Shown: one piece after another, positions 24,988 to 33,210 of the stretch
Layout: each line of letters starts with the position of its first letter
How positions within the stretch are numbered: the first letter of the stretch is position 1
Source: Caenibius sp. WL
Lineage (GTDB): Bacteria > Pseudomonadota > Alphaproteobacteria > Sphingomonadales > Sphingomonadaceae
Direction of reading: 5' to 3'
NCBI RefSeq assembly: GCF_019803445.1
Contig: NZ_CP081844.1
Span: 3,050,501 to 3,114,500 of the forward strand
Length of the DNA stretch: 64,000 nucleotides
The notes under the pieces: generated by a model
Told to the model about the DNA's origin: nothing
What the model saw: only the letters and a program-made list of their open reading frames with translations
Databases searched by the model: none
Position numbers and translations under genes: made by a program

Positions 24988-25962
24988 TTATGCGAAATCG
25001 GCCAGAAATTCGCGCATCAGCCGGGTCACGTCGTCCGATTTTTCAAGCTGGATCAGATGCCCCGCCTGGGGCAGCATTTCGACCCGCCGCACATCGGCAT
25101 GGTGGTGGTGAATTTCCGCCAGCGGATTTTCACCGTGCCAGGCTTCGAGATCGACGTCCTGTTCGCTGCCGATGAAATAGAAGGGCGCCTGTGTCTTGCT
25201 CCCCCGCCACGGCGCGCGCTGATGCCAGCGGATATCCATCGCGCGATACCAGTTGAGCCCACCGGTGAAGCCCGACTTTTCATAATCGGCAACGATCTCG
25301 TCCATTTCCGCCTCGGTCAGCCAGGCCCAGGGGAACCGTGGCGCTTCGGGCAGGGCGTCGAGATAGGTCGTGCCCGGCGGATGCCGCCACACGTCGAGAT
25401 AATGGTAATCGCCCGACAGGGCATGGAACACACGCGTGAGGAACGCGCGCGGCGCGGCGGCCAGATCGGCATCGGCCACGCCCGGTTCGCGGAAGTAATC
25501 GATATGGACGAAATGCTCTTTCGCCCATTCCGCCGCTTCCTCCAGCGGAGTCACATCGGGACGATCCGGATAATGCGGGTTTTCGAGCGCGATGATGCCC
25601 CGCACCTTTTCCGGATGGAGATGCGCCAGATCGAAAATCGCGAAGACACCGAAATCGAGCCCCGCGAAAACCGCCTGTTCCTCCCCCAGATGCTCCACCA
25701 GCGCGGCGAGATCGCCCGCCGTCTGCACGCAATCGTAAGCTTCCTTTTCGGGCGGGGCCTCGGTCTGGCCCATGCCGCGCATGTCCGGCACGACCACGCG
25801 CCAGCCCGCTTCGGCCAGCGGGCCGATCTGCCGGTGCCAGCTATACCAGGTGTGGGGGAAGCCGTGGCACAGGATGAGCAACGGGCCCTGCCCCTGCTCC
25901 ACATAGTGCATGGCGATACCGTTGATAGTGGCGGTGTGGTGTTGTGGTCCTCTCATGGGCAC
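24988..25962 (-). CDS. Epoxide hydrolase-type alpha/beta hydrolase
   Basis: This 324-residue alpha/beta hydrolase has the oxyanion motif CHGFPHTWYSW near residue 33 and the MRGMGQTEAP segment near 61. Its nucleophile elbow is GLDFGVF near 100, where an aspartate replaces serine. It also has a tyrosine-bearing cap domain and the catalytic histidine in PQAGHLIQLEKSD. The aspartate nucleophile defines epoxide hydrolases and haloalkane dehalogenases; the HGFP start favours epoxide hydrolase. It lies 97 bases upstream of the MaoC gene on the same strand. A separate function from the edc genes is possible. Confidence 0.87.
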   Translation of the reverse strand: MPMRGPQHHTATINGIAMHYVEQGQGPLLILCHGFPHTWYSWHRQIGPLAEAGWRVVVPDMRGMGQTEAPPEKEAYDCVQTAGDLAALVEHLGEEQAVFAGLDFGVFAIFDLAHLHPEKVRGIIALENPHYPDRPDVTPLEEAAEWAKEHFVHIDYFREPGVADADLAAAPRAFLTRVFHALSGDYHYLDVWRHPPGTTYLDALPEAPRFPWAWLTEAEMDEIVADYEKSGFTGGLNWYRAMDIRWHQRAPWRGSKTQAPFYFIGSEQDVDLEAWHGENPLAEIHHHHADVRRVEMLPQAGHLIQLEKSDDVTRLMREFLADFA

Positions 25963-26059
25963 GGACGCTACCAGACACGCAAGGCAAGCTCAAACGCCGG
26001 CGCACACTTCCGGCCGGATGGCAAAATCGGCCCTGCCGGCAAAGACCTGCCCGCCGAGA

Positions 26060-26521
26060 TCATGCCGGATCGAGAGCGGGCGGATGCCACGCATCGGCAG
26101 GAATGGCCGCGCAATCGCCCCCGGCGGCATCGGGCCGCGCCAGCAATAGCGCCATGGCCGACAGCCGTTCGTCCGCCGAACGGCATTCCAGATCGAGCCA
26201 GATCCACAGCGCACCGGGCGGGCCGGTCTCCTGCCGCAGAACGCTGCCCGAATAGGCGATTGCCGCGCCCGGGCAGACCGGGCGGCGCATTTTCAGCCGC
26301 CACCGCGCGATCCGCGCGCCCGGCCCCGCCCACGCCATCGCATAGGCATGGAACCAGCCGGTCTGCGTCGGCGCGTTCATAATGATGTCGGGCAGCTTCA
26401 TGCCTTGCGCATGGGCGATATCGTGATGCTGGGGCTGCCAGTCGCGGCTGGCGGCCGCGCCCATCGTGATATCCCGCGCGGACACGATGCGGCGGAGTGG
26501 AGGCAGGGCACCGCCGCTCAT
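26060..26521 (-). CDS. MaoC-type hydratase subunit with catalytic dyad (ChsH1-like)
   Basis: This 153-residue single hot-dog domain carries the hydratase dyad D-x4-H: Asp27 and His32 in ASRDWQPQHHDIAHA. It also has the family helix NAPTQTGWFHAYAMAWAGP near residue 48. In mycobacterial steroid catabolism ChsH1 supplies this dyad in a ChsH1-ChsH2 heteromer that hydrates a steroid enoyl-CoA. The next gene upstream is a hot-dog protein without the dyad, overlapping by four bases, so the two form the same type of pair. It is the last gene of the minus edc arm. Confidence 0.85.
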   Translation of the reverse strand: MSGGALPPLRRIVSARDITMGAAASRDWQPQHHDIAHAQGMKLPDIIMNAPTQTGWFHAYAMAWAGPGARIARWRLKMRRPVCPGAAIAYSGSVLRQETGPPGALWIWLDLECRSADERLSAMALLLARPDAAGGDCAAIPADAWHPPALDPA

Positions 26522-27021
26522 GCCGCGCTCTCCGCGCCATATCCGAAAAAGCGCAAAGTCTCCGCGCCGAACAGGGTGTCATCCCCGGCGCAGCGGTATT
26601 CCACCCGGATGGTCCAATAGCGCCCGTCCCCCAGGCGCGTGGTGCACGGCTCGCCAAGGTCCACCAGAATCTGTTCGCTGCGCACTCTCACGCCGGGCCG
26701 GATCGGGGCAGCCGCTTCGCTTTCCATCTCCGCCACGATGGCGCGCGGCAGGCCGAGCCTGTCCTTGACGAGGAAATGCAGCGCCAGCCCGCTCGTGCCC
26801 ACATCGCCACCGGGATGCCACATCACCGGGCGGTTCCACGCCGAAAGCAGCGCGGGCGGCGCGAACACCACAGCCGGATCGTCCGCCCAATAGGCGGGCG
26901 TGCCATCCTGCACCGCGGCGGCGAACAGGCGGATCGCGCCTGCCTCCACCGCGCCGTCGCTCACTTGCGCAAACTGCGGCCGGCCGATCAGTGCGGCCAG
27001 ATCGTCCGGTATGCCGGTCAT
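26518..27021 (-). CDS. MaoC N-terminal-type subunit lacking the dyad (ChsH2-like)
   Basis: This 167-residue hot-dog protein has the N-terminal MaoC/FAS1-dehydratase pattern: GAIRLFAAAVQDGTPAYWAD near residue 30, VFAPPALLSAWNRP near 50 and HPGGDVGTSGLALHF near 67. The D-x4-H dyad is absent; tyrosine stands where the histidine would be. Such subunits bind the CoA tail while a ChsH1-like partner does catalysis, as known for ChsH1-ChsH2. Unlike ChsH2 it has no DUF35 domain attached. The downstream gene is the expected partner. Confidence 0.83.
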   Translation of the reverse strand: MTGIPDDLAALIGRPQFAQVSDGAVEAGAIRLFAAAVQDGTPAYWADDPAVVFAPPALLSAWNRPVMWHPGGDVGTSGLALHFLVKDRLGLPRAIVAEMESEAAAPIRPGVRVRSEQILVDLGEPCTTRLGDGRYWTIRVEYRCAGDDTLFGAETLRFFGYGAESAA

Positions 27022-27046
27022 CCCCGGCGGCCTCCGCCCGCCCGGA

Positions 27047-28234
27047 TCATTTCAGCGGCAGGCCCAGCCCGCGCCGGGCGATGATGTTCTTCTGCACTTC
27101 GGACGTGCCGCCGCCGATCGTGTCGAGCGGGGTGGTCTGGTAGAAATGTTCCCACACCCCGTTGTCCACCGCGTAATCGGCCCCTTTGCGCAAGAGCCCG
27201 GCGGGGCCGAGATGATCGAGCACGAAATCGGTGATCACCTGCCCCAGCCGCGTGGCGAAAACCTTGTACATCGCCGCTTCCACCGCCGGCACTTGCCCCC
27301 GCGACGCAGCATCGACCACGCGCCGTTGCAGCATCTTGGCGGTTTCCACGTCCGCGCCCAGCCGCCCGACCTGCCGCCGCACGCCGATATCGTCGGCCAG
27401 CGGCGCACCGCCCCGATCCGTCGTGCGCAGCGCTTCCAGCGCGCGCTCGAACTTCTGGAGCAGCGGGTTGATCGTGTAGAAGGTGAAGCGTTCGAAATCG
27501 AGCGCTTCGCAGACATAAGTCCAGCCCTTGTTCAATTCACCGACCAAGGTTTCCGGGCCGATGCGAACATTGTCGAAGAACACTTCGTTGGTGTGGTGGT
27601 GGCCCATCGTCACGATCGGGCGCACTGTCAGCCCCGGATGATCCATGCGGATCAGGAACACGCTGATGCCCTTGTGCTTGGGCGCATCGGGATCGGTGCG
27701 CGCGGCGACCCAGTACCATTCCGCGAAGTTGGCCGAGGTGGTCCAGACTTTCTGTCCGTTGAGCACCCAGCCATCCCCGTCCCGTTCCGCCTTCAGCTTC
27801 AGGCTGGCCAGATCGGAGCCGGAACCGGGTTCCGAATAGCCGAGCGCGAATTCCACTTCTGCATCGAGGATCAACGGCAGGAAGCGCTGCTTCATCTCTT
27901 CCGAACCGTGGCGGATGATCGTCTTGCCGATGCACCCCACGCCCTTGCCGATCAGCGGCGCACCGCGCAGGGCCAGTTCCTCGTTCAACAGGTATTCGAA
28001 AATGCCGGGAACGTCCTGCCCGCCATATTCCTTCGGCCATGACATGCCGAGATAGCCCTGGGCCGCCATGCGTTTGCAGAACGCCCGCCGTTCCGGGCTG
28101 TTGGCCAGTTGCGAATGGGCATCGCGATCCGGCGCCATGAATTCCGCCGCATCGGGATGCCGCGCCTGTTCATCCAGGAAAGCCCGCACGCCAGCGGCGA
28201 ATTGCTGTTCTTCGGCGGTAAGCTTGAAATCCAT
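27047..28234 (-). CDS. Acyl-CoA dehydrogenase, full-length FAD-binding subunit
   Basis: This 395-residue enzyme starts MDFKLTAEEQQFAAGVRAFL. It has the flavin segment FALGYSEPGSGSDLA near residue 127 and ends with the FAD motif GGGTSEVQKNIIARRGLGL. I chose the ATG at 28234, nine bases before the end of the Ior gene. The likely partner is the short subunit encoded at 33211-34341 on the opposite edc arm. Together they would start beta-oxidation of the CoA ester left after ring-A cleavage. The substrate is inferred from context only. Confidence 0.9.
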   Translation of the reverse strand: MDFKLTAEEQQFAAGVRAFLDEQARHPDAAEFMAPDRDAHSQLANSPERRAFCKRMAAQGYLGMSWPKEYGGQDVPGIFEYLLNEELALRGAPLIGKGVGCIGKTIIRHGSEEMKQRFLPLILDAEVEFALGYSEPGSGSDLASLKLKAERDGDGWVLNGQKVWTTSANFAEWYWVAARTDPDAPKHKGISVFLIRMDHPGLTVRPIVTMGHHHTNEVFFDNVRIGPETLVGELNKGWTYVCEALDFERFTFYTINPLLQKFERALEALRTTDRGGAPLADDIGVRRQVGRLGADVETAKMLQRRVVDAASRGQVPAVEAAMYKVFATRLGQVITDFVLDHLGPAGLLRKGADYAVDNGVWEHFYQTTPLDTIGGGTSEVQKNIIARRGLGLPLK

Positions 28235-28242
28235 GATGCGTC

Positions 28243-31200
28243 CTATGCCGTCTCGAGTTCGGCCACAGCGTCGGCCACGTCCTTGCGGACCTGCTCCAGC
28301 TTGGTTTCCTTGACCACGCCGTAGCCTTTCACCCCTTCGTAGGCGGCGGCGATAGCGGCCAGTTGCGGGAGATTGTCCGGTGTGGCCCGGGCCAGCAACC
28401 GCTCCACCAGCGCTTCGTATTCGCCGCCCAGCGCGCGTTCCATCCGGCGGTGGGCGCTGCGCCCGAACAGGTCGAACGCGGTTCCGCGCAGCCCCTTCAT
28501 CCGCGCCAGCGCGCGATAGAGATGCAGCACCCACGGGCCGAATTCGCGCTTCCTCTCCCGCCCATCGGGCCCACGCCGCGAAATCAGCGGCGGGGCGAGG
28601 TTGAAGCGCAGCTTCACATCGCCTTCGAACGTTTCCGCCAGCCGCCGTTGCAGGGAACCGTCGCTGAACAGGCGGGCGACTTCGTATTCGTCCTTGTAAT
28701 AGAGCGCTTTGGCATATCCTCGCGCCACCGCCGGGGTCAGCCGATCCGCCGTGCCGGTCAGCCCGCGCTCCGCCTCGGCAACGCGGGCTACAAGCGCGCG
28801 ATAGCGCTCTGCCAGCGGCGCGCCATCGAAGGCGGCCAGCAGCCCGGCCCAATCGTCCACCACTCGCGCGGGCGTGCGCCGTTCGGCCGGCTGATCGCCA
28901 TCTGCAATCCACCGCGCGGGTGTATCGGCATCGGTGGCGGCAATCCGGCCAAGCTGGAACGCGGTGAGGTTCAACGTCACCGCCGCACCGTTCAGTCGGA
29001 TCGCGGTTTGCAATGCGTCCAGTGACAGCGGGATCAGCGCCTTCTGCCAGGCATAGCCGACCATCAGCATGTTCGCGCCGATGGCATCGCCCAGTTGCGA
29101 CACGGCAATCGCCGTCGCATCGATCCCGGACAATGCGTTTTCGCCCGCCTTGGCGGCGATCACATCGGCCAGTTTGTCCGCGCTGAAATCGAGATCGGGA
29201 TTGGTGGCGAAGGCCGATGTCGGCGCGACGAAGCGGTTGAACACCACCTGCGTGCGGCCCCGCGCCATCTTGGAGAGGCTTTCCGCCGAGGCGGCCACCA
29301 CCAGATCGCATCCCAGCACCACATCGGCGCGCCCTTCCGGGATGCGCGGCACATGGCCGGTGGATTCCCCGCGCGTCAGCCGCACATGGCTGGTCACCGG
29401 ACCGTTGCGCTGGGCGAGGCCGGAGAGGTCGAGCACTGTCACCCCCAGCCCGTCGATATGCGCCGCCATGCCGAGGATCGCCCCGACCGTGACCACGCCG
29501 TTGCCACCGATCCCGGCCACCACCGTGCTGTGCGTGCCGGTGATTTCAGGCAGGTGCGGCAGAGGCAGGTCCACCCCATCGATGATCGCGTCCAGCTTGC
29601 CCGGCTGCGCCTTGCGCGGCGTGCCGCCTTCGACAGTGACGAAGCTGGGGCACAGCCCTTTGACGCAGCTGAAATCCTTGTTGCAGACCGACTGGTTGAT
29701 CCGCCGCTTGCGCCCGAAGGGGGTTTCTTCCGGTTCGATCGCCACGCAGTTCGACTGGATGCCGCAATCGCCGCAGCCTTCGCAGACATCGGCATGGATG
29801 AACATGCGCTTGTCGACATCGGGCACTTTGCCGCGCTTGCGCAGACGGCGGCGCTCGGTGGCGCAGGCCTGATCGTAGATGATCGCGGTGACGCCCTGCA
29901 CCTCGCGCAGCGCCTGCTGCACCTGATCCAGCGCATCGCGATGGTGGAAGGTCACGCCCGGCGGGAAATCCCTGGGATCGTGGCGCGTGGGATCGTCCGC
30001 CACCACCGCGATCTTCTTCACCCCTTCGGCATGGAGCTGCCCCGCGACATGCGGCGCGGAGACGCTGCCATCGAAGGATTCGCCTTCGATGGGCTGGCCG
30101 CCGGTCATCGCAATCGCGCCGTTGAGCAGGATCTTGTAGGTGATGTTGACGCCCGCCGTGACGCAGGCGCGGATCGCCAGAAGGCCGGAATGGAAATAGG
30201 TGCCATCGCCCAGATTCTGGAAGATGTGATCCATTTCCATGAACGGCGCCTGCCCGATCCACGCCGCCCCTTCCCCGCCCATGTGATAGAGCGTGATCGT
30301 GTGCCGGTCGGGCAGCCAGGTGGCGAGACCATGGCAACCGATCCCGCCCATCGCCACCGAACCATCGGGCACGCGGGTGGAGGTGTTGTGCGGACACCCG
30401 GCGCAGAAGCTCGGCATCCGCACCAGACCGGCGGCGGCGGCGGTCACTTCGGGGGCCGCCGCGTCCGGTTCGTTGGTGGCGAGCAGGCGCTGGAGGTCTT
30501 CGCCCGGATTGTGCGCCAGCAGGCGGTTGCGCAGCGCCTGCATCACGCTGGCCGGGGCCAGTTCGCCCACTTGCGACAGCAGCGGCGCGCCGGACAGATC
30601 GCGCTTGCCGGTCAGCGCCGGGCGGCGGTCTGCGGGCAGATTGTACAGGATATGGGCAAGCTGTTCCTCTATGACCGGGCGTTTCTCCTCGATCACCAGC
30701 AATTCGTCGCAACTCTCAGCGAAAGCCCTGATCCCTTCGGGCTCCAGCGGCCAGCTCATCCCGACCTTGTAGAGCGCGATCCCCGCCGCTTCGGCCCGCG
30801 CAGAGTCGAGCCCCAGCCCATCGAGCGCTTCCAGCGTGTCGAGCGTCGCCTTGCCGGTGGTGACGATGCCCAGCCGCCGCGGGCCACGCCCGCCCAGCAC
30901 CTGCCGGTCGATCCCGTTGGCGCGAGCGAAAGCTTTCACCGCTTCCAGCCGGTGGTCCATCTGTTTGGCTTCGGCCACGATCGGCATCACGCCAAGCTGG
31001 ATATTCAGCCCGCCGGGGGGCAGCGCATAGTCTTCCGGCATACGGAACCGCAGCCGTTCCGGCGCAACATCGACGCGGGAGGAAGATTCGATCGTGTCGG
31101 TGATGCATTTGAACCCGACCCACGCCCCCGAATAGCGCGACATGGCGAACCCGGCGAGGCCGAGGTCGAGATAATCCTGCACATGTGCGGGATTGAACAC

Positions 31201-31698
31201 CGGCATGCCGAAATGGATCAGCGCATGATCGCTCTGATGCGCGACGGTGGAAGAACGCGCGGCGTGATCGTCGCCGCACAGCACCAGCACCCCGCCGTTC
31301 TTTGCCGCACCGGCAAAGCTGCCATGCTTGAGCGGATCGCCCGAACGGTCCACCCCCGGCCCCTTGCCGTACCACATGGCGAAAACGCCATCGTATTTCG
31401 CCTTGCCGATCAGCCCGGTCTGCTGCGTGCCCCAGACGGCGGTGGCGGCCAGATCCTCGTTCACGCCCGGCTGGAAATGAATGGCGTGCTGATCGAGGAA
31501 TTCGCGCGCCTGCCACAGGGCGAGATCGTAAATCCCCAGCGGCGAACCGCGATAGCCCGAAATGAAACCCGCCGTGTTCAGCCCCGCTTCCCGATCCCGC
31601 ATGGCCTGCATGATCGGCAGGCGCACCAGCGCCTGATTGCCGGTGAGATACACATGGCCGCTGGCGGCGCGGTATTTGTCGTCGAGGCTGACGGTCAT
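28243..31698 (-). CDS. edcC: Fused indolepyruvate:ferredoxin oxidoreductase family protein (EdcC type)
   Basis: This 1151-residue single-chain 2-oxoacid:ferredoxin oxidoreductase has an N-terminal pyrimidine domain (SGYRGSPLGIYD near residue 48) and a TPP-binding region (CAGCPHNTS near 430, GDGTYFHSG near 520, LNGAIAMTGGQP near 545). A cysteine-rich segment follows (ADVCEGCGDCGIQSNC near 650), then a C-terminal gamma-like domain (GIGGNGVVTVG near 740). It should oxidatively decarboxylate a 2-oxo acid to a CoA ester. In N. tardaugens such an enzyme (EdcC) acts after estrogen ring-A meta-cleavage. It overlaps the VOC gene upstream by four bases, and the EdcB-type dioxygenase follows that. Confidence 0.9.
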   Translation of the reverse strand: MTVSLDDKYRAASGHVYLTGNQALVRLPIMQAMRDREAGLNTAGFISGYRGSPLGIYDLALWQAREFLDQHAIHFQPGVNEDLAATAVWGTQQTGLIGKAKYDGVFAMWYGKGPGVDRSGDPLKHGSFAGAAKNGGVLVLCGDDHAARSSTVAHQSDHALIHFGMPVFNPAHVQDYLDLGLAGFAMSRYSGAWVGFKCITDTIESSSRVDVAPERLRFRMPEDYALPPGGLNIQLGVMPIVAEAKQMDHRLEAVKAFARANGIDRQVLGGRGPRRLGIVTTGKATLDTLEALDGLGLDSARAEAAGIALYKVGMSWPLEPEGIRAFAESCDELLVIEEKRPVIEEQLAHILYNLPADRRPALTGKRDLSGAPLLSQVGELAPASVMQALRNRLLAHNPGEDLQRLLATNEPDAAAPEVTAAAAGLVRMPSFCAGCPHNTSTRVPDGSVAMGGIGCHGLATWLPDRHTITLYHMGGEGAAWIGQAPFMEMDHIFQNLGDGTYFHSGLLAIRACVTAGVNITYKILLNGAIAMTGGQPIEGESFDGSVSAPHVAGQLHAEGVKKIAVVADDPTRHDPRDFPPGVTFHHRDALDQVQQALREVQGVTAIIYDQACATERRRLRKRGKVPDVDKRMFIHADVCEGCGDCGIQSNCVAIEPEETPFGRKRRINQSVCNKDFSCVKGLCPSFVTVEGGTPRKAQPGKLDAIIDGVDLPLPHLPEITGTHSTVVAGIGGNGVVTVGAILGMAAHIDGLGVTVLDLSGLAQRNGPVTSHVRLTRGESTGHVPRIPEGRADVVLGCDLVVAASAESLSKMARGRTQVVFNRFVAPTSAFATNPDLDFSADKLADVIAAKAGENALSGIDATAIAVSQLGDAIGANMLMVGYAWQKALIPLSLDALQTAIRLNGAAVTLNLTAFQLGRIAATDADTPARWIADGDQPAERRTPARVVDDWAGLLAAFDGAPLAERYRALVARVAEAERGLTGTADRLTPAVARGYAKALYYKDEYEVARLFSDGSLQRRLAETFEGDVKLRFNLAPPLISRRGPDGRERKREFGPWVLHLYRALARMKGLRGTAFDLFGRSAHRRMERALGGEYEALVERLLARATPDNLPQLAAIAAAYEGVKGYGVVKETKLEQVRKDVADAVAELETA

Positions 31699-32102
31699 GC
31701 CGCAACCGTTTCCATCAGTTCGACAGTGACACCCTGCCCATCCTGGATTTGCGCGGCGCGCACGCCCGGGCGCACATCGCGCGGCGGCACCGGAATGGGA
31801 AAGCCCGCAGCGCGCGCCGCATCGACCACGGCATCGAGATTGGTGACTGCCAGCGTCAGATAGCGCAGGCCGGTTTCAGCATCGAACGCGCCGCTATCCG
31901 CCTTGCGCGCCACCTGCGCATCAGGAATGCACAGCCGCAGGATCGCATCGCCGACTGTCAGCCGCACAATCGTCATCCCCGGAAAGCTGACTTCGCCCTC
32001 GACCGGGAAGCCGAGCAGCCCGTTCCAGAACGCCAGGGCCCCATCGCGATCGTTGGTGACGATCCCGACATCGATATGCGGCTGTGCCAGTTGCGCGGCC
32101 AT
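31695..32102 (-). CDS. Small vicinal-oxygen-chelate (glyoxalase-fold) protein
   Basis: This 135-residue single VOC domain begins MAAQLAQPHIDVGIVTNDRD. The start codon overlaps the dioxygenase stop (TAATG), and the stop overlaps the edcC-type start (ATGA), so the three genes are tightly coupled. Of the four usual metal ligands only a histidine near residue 9 and a glutamate in VTVELMET appear present; RYLTLAV lacks the histidine. It may be a tautomerase, an isomerase or a metal-free binding protein acting on the meta-cleavage product. No known role is recalled. Confidence 0.8.
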   Translation of the reverse strand: MAAQLAQPHIDVGIVTNDRDGALAFWNGLLGFPVEGEVSFPGMTIVRLTVGDAILRLCIPDAQVARKADSGAFDAETGLRYLTLAVTNLDAVVDAARAAGFPIPVPPRDVRPGVRAAQIQDGQGVTVELMETVAA

Positions 32103-33037
32103 TATGCTCTCCGTCCTGTTTCTTCGATGCTTTCGGCGGTGAGGCCCCGGTGCCCCCAGATGTCGCCCGGCCCGCGATATTTCGGCGTCCAGTCCGGCCC
32201 GACCTGAATCGCGCCCCAGCCGATTTCGACTTCCACGCCCGAAGGCGATTCGACGTAGAACGACACGATCCGGTCGTTCGAATGGCGGCCGAGAGAAGCA
32301 GTGATCCTGCACCCCGCCGTGATCACCCGGTCATAGGCCTGCCCTACCATGTCGAGATCGCTCGCCTCGAACATGATATGATGCACGCCGTTGATTGGTG
32401 CGACTTTCATCAGCCCCACCGTGTGATGGCGCGAATTGATGTGGAAGAAATTGACCGTCTGCTCCGGCCCGACATGGTAATAATCGGTCAGCCGGAAGCC
32501 GAGCACGCGGGTGTAGAAATCGCAATTCGCCTCGTAATCCGCCGCGAACAGATTGATGTGCCCCATGCCCAGCGCGCCCGTGAGGAATTCGATCCCGCGC
32601 GTATTGCGGTAATCGTTCGTCACCAGCGGGCCATAAAACAGTTCGATCGCGTTGCCTGCCGGGTCCTGCGTGAAGCCGATGCCGGTTACCGCGCGGGCGG
32701 TGCATTCCTCGCCGCGCCCACGCCGCGCGGGGAAACCAGCCGCTTCCAGTTCCGCCAAGGCTGCATCCAGTTCGAACGGCCCGCGTAGTTCCAGCCCCAT
32801 GTAGCGCAGCCCCGGCGCCCCCGCGGCGGGATGGATACCCAGCCGCCACGACCAGTCATCGATTCGAAAGAAAGCCGAGCCATCGGCCGAGCGGCCATCA
32901 TCCCCCGCACCGGAAACATAGGCTTCCGCACCCGGTGCGCGGCCAAGGTCCAGCCCCAGAATATCGCGCCCGAAGGCGATCCACGCCTCCACATCGGGCA
33001 CATTGAGGCCGACATACCCCAGACCGAGAATTTGCAT
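32102..33037 (-). CDS. edcB: Type I extradiol dioxygenase, 4-hydroxyestrone 4,5-dioxygenase type (EdcB/OecC)
   Basis: This 311-residue two-domain VOC dioxygenase has Fe(II) ligands His160 (LGMGHINLF), His220 (GVHHIMFEA) and Glu271 (GVEVEIGW), with acid/base His205 (SRHHTVGLM). I preferred the ATG at 33037, which follows GGAGAGG; an upstream in-frame ATG at 33049 has no ribosome binding site. It belongs to the HsaC/BphC superfamily but is distinct from both HsaC homologues in the window. Lying next to an edcC-type gene in the minus arm of divergent operons that also encode a P450, it best fits the estrogen-ring dioxygenase that cleaves 4-hydroxyestrone. Confidence 0.85.
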   Translation of the reverse strand: MQILGLGYVGLNVPDVEAWIAFGRDILGLDLGRAPGAEAYVSGAGDDGRSADGSAFFRIDDWSWRLGIHPAAGAPGLRYMGLELRGPFELDAALAELEAAGFPARRGRGEECTARAVTGIGFTQDPAGNAIELFYGPLVTNDYRNTRGIEFLTGALGMGHINLFAADYEANCDFYTRVLGFRLTDYYHVGPEQTVNFFHINSRHHTVGLMKVAPINGVHHIMFEASDLDMVGQAYDRVITAGCRITASLGRHSNDRIVSFYVESPSGVEVEIGWGAIQVGPDWTPKYRGPGDIWGHRGLTAESIEETGRRA

Positions 33038-33062
33038 CACCCTCTCCATTCGTTATTTTTAG

Positions 33063-33091
33063 ATACTATTAGTACCGTTATTTTCTGTCAA
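33063..33091 (-). promoter_or_regulatory. Sigma-70-type promoter of the minus edc arm
   Basis: On the minus strand TTGACA (33086-33091) and TAGTAT (33063-33068) are separated by exactly 17 bases. The predicted start lies about 15-20 bases upstream of the dioxygenase gene, leaving a short leader. The spacer contains an operator-like AGTACCG motif (33067-33084). Confidence 0.75.
33067..33084. promoter_or_regulatory. Operator-like site 1 of the edc module
   Basis: TATTAGTACCGTTATTTT matches site 2 (33146-33163) at 15 of 18 positions and lies in the -35/-10 spacer of the minus promoter. It overlaps the 11-base palindrome TACTATTAGTA (33064-33074). Bound protein here should block RNA polymerase. 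Confidence 0.65.
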
Positions 33092-33145
33092 TATGCGCTC
33101 ACCAGCGGGGCCGATGCAATGGTAAGGCTGGACAAGGCAGAAAAT

Positions 33146-33163
33146 TATCAGTACCGGTAGTTT
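33146..33163. promoter_or_regulatory. Operator-like site 2 of the edc module
   Basis: TATCAGTACCGGTAGTTT lies just before a TATAAG -10-like box (33166-33171) of the plus edc arm and contains the palindrome TACCGGTA. The same orientation and core occur at site 1. A similar sequence, CAGTACTGTCGGTTTCGT, lies upstream of the TetR gene. Confidence 0.65.
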
Positions 33164-33210
33164 CGTATAAGGAAGCCGGATGGGCATCCGGGGGCGGGAG
33201 ACGCGAGAGA

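Noticed and set aside
29095-31863. Long antisense open frame (922 codons) over the Ior-family gene
   Set aside because: The minus-strand gene has TPP and Fe-S motifs and coupled neighbours. The antisense product has no recognisable domain and no ribosome binding site.
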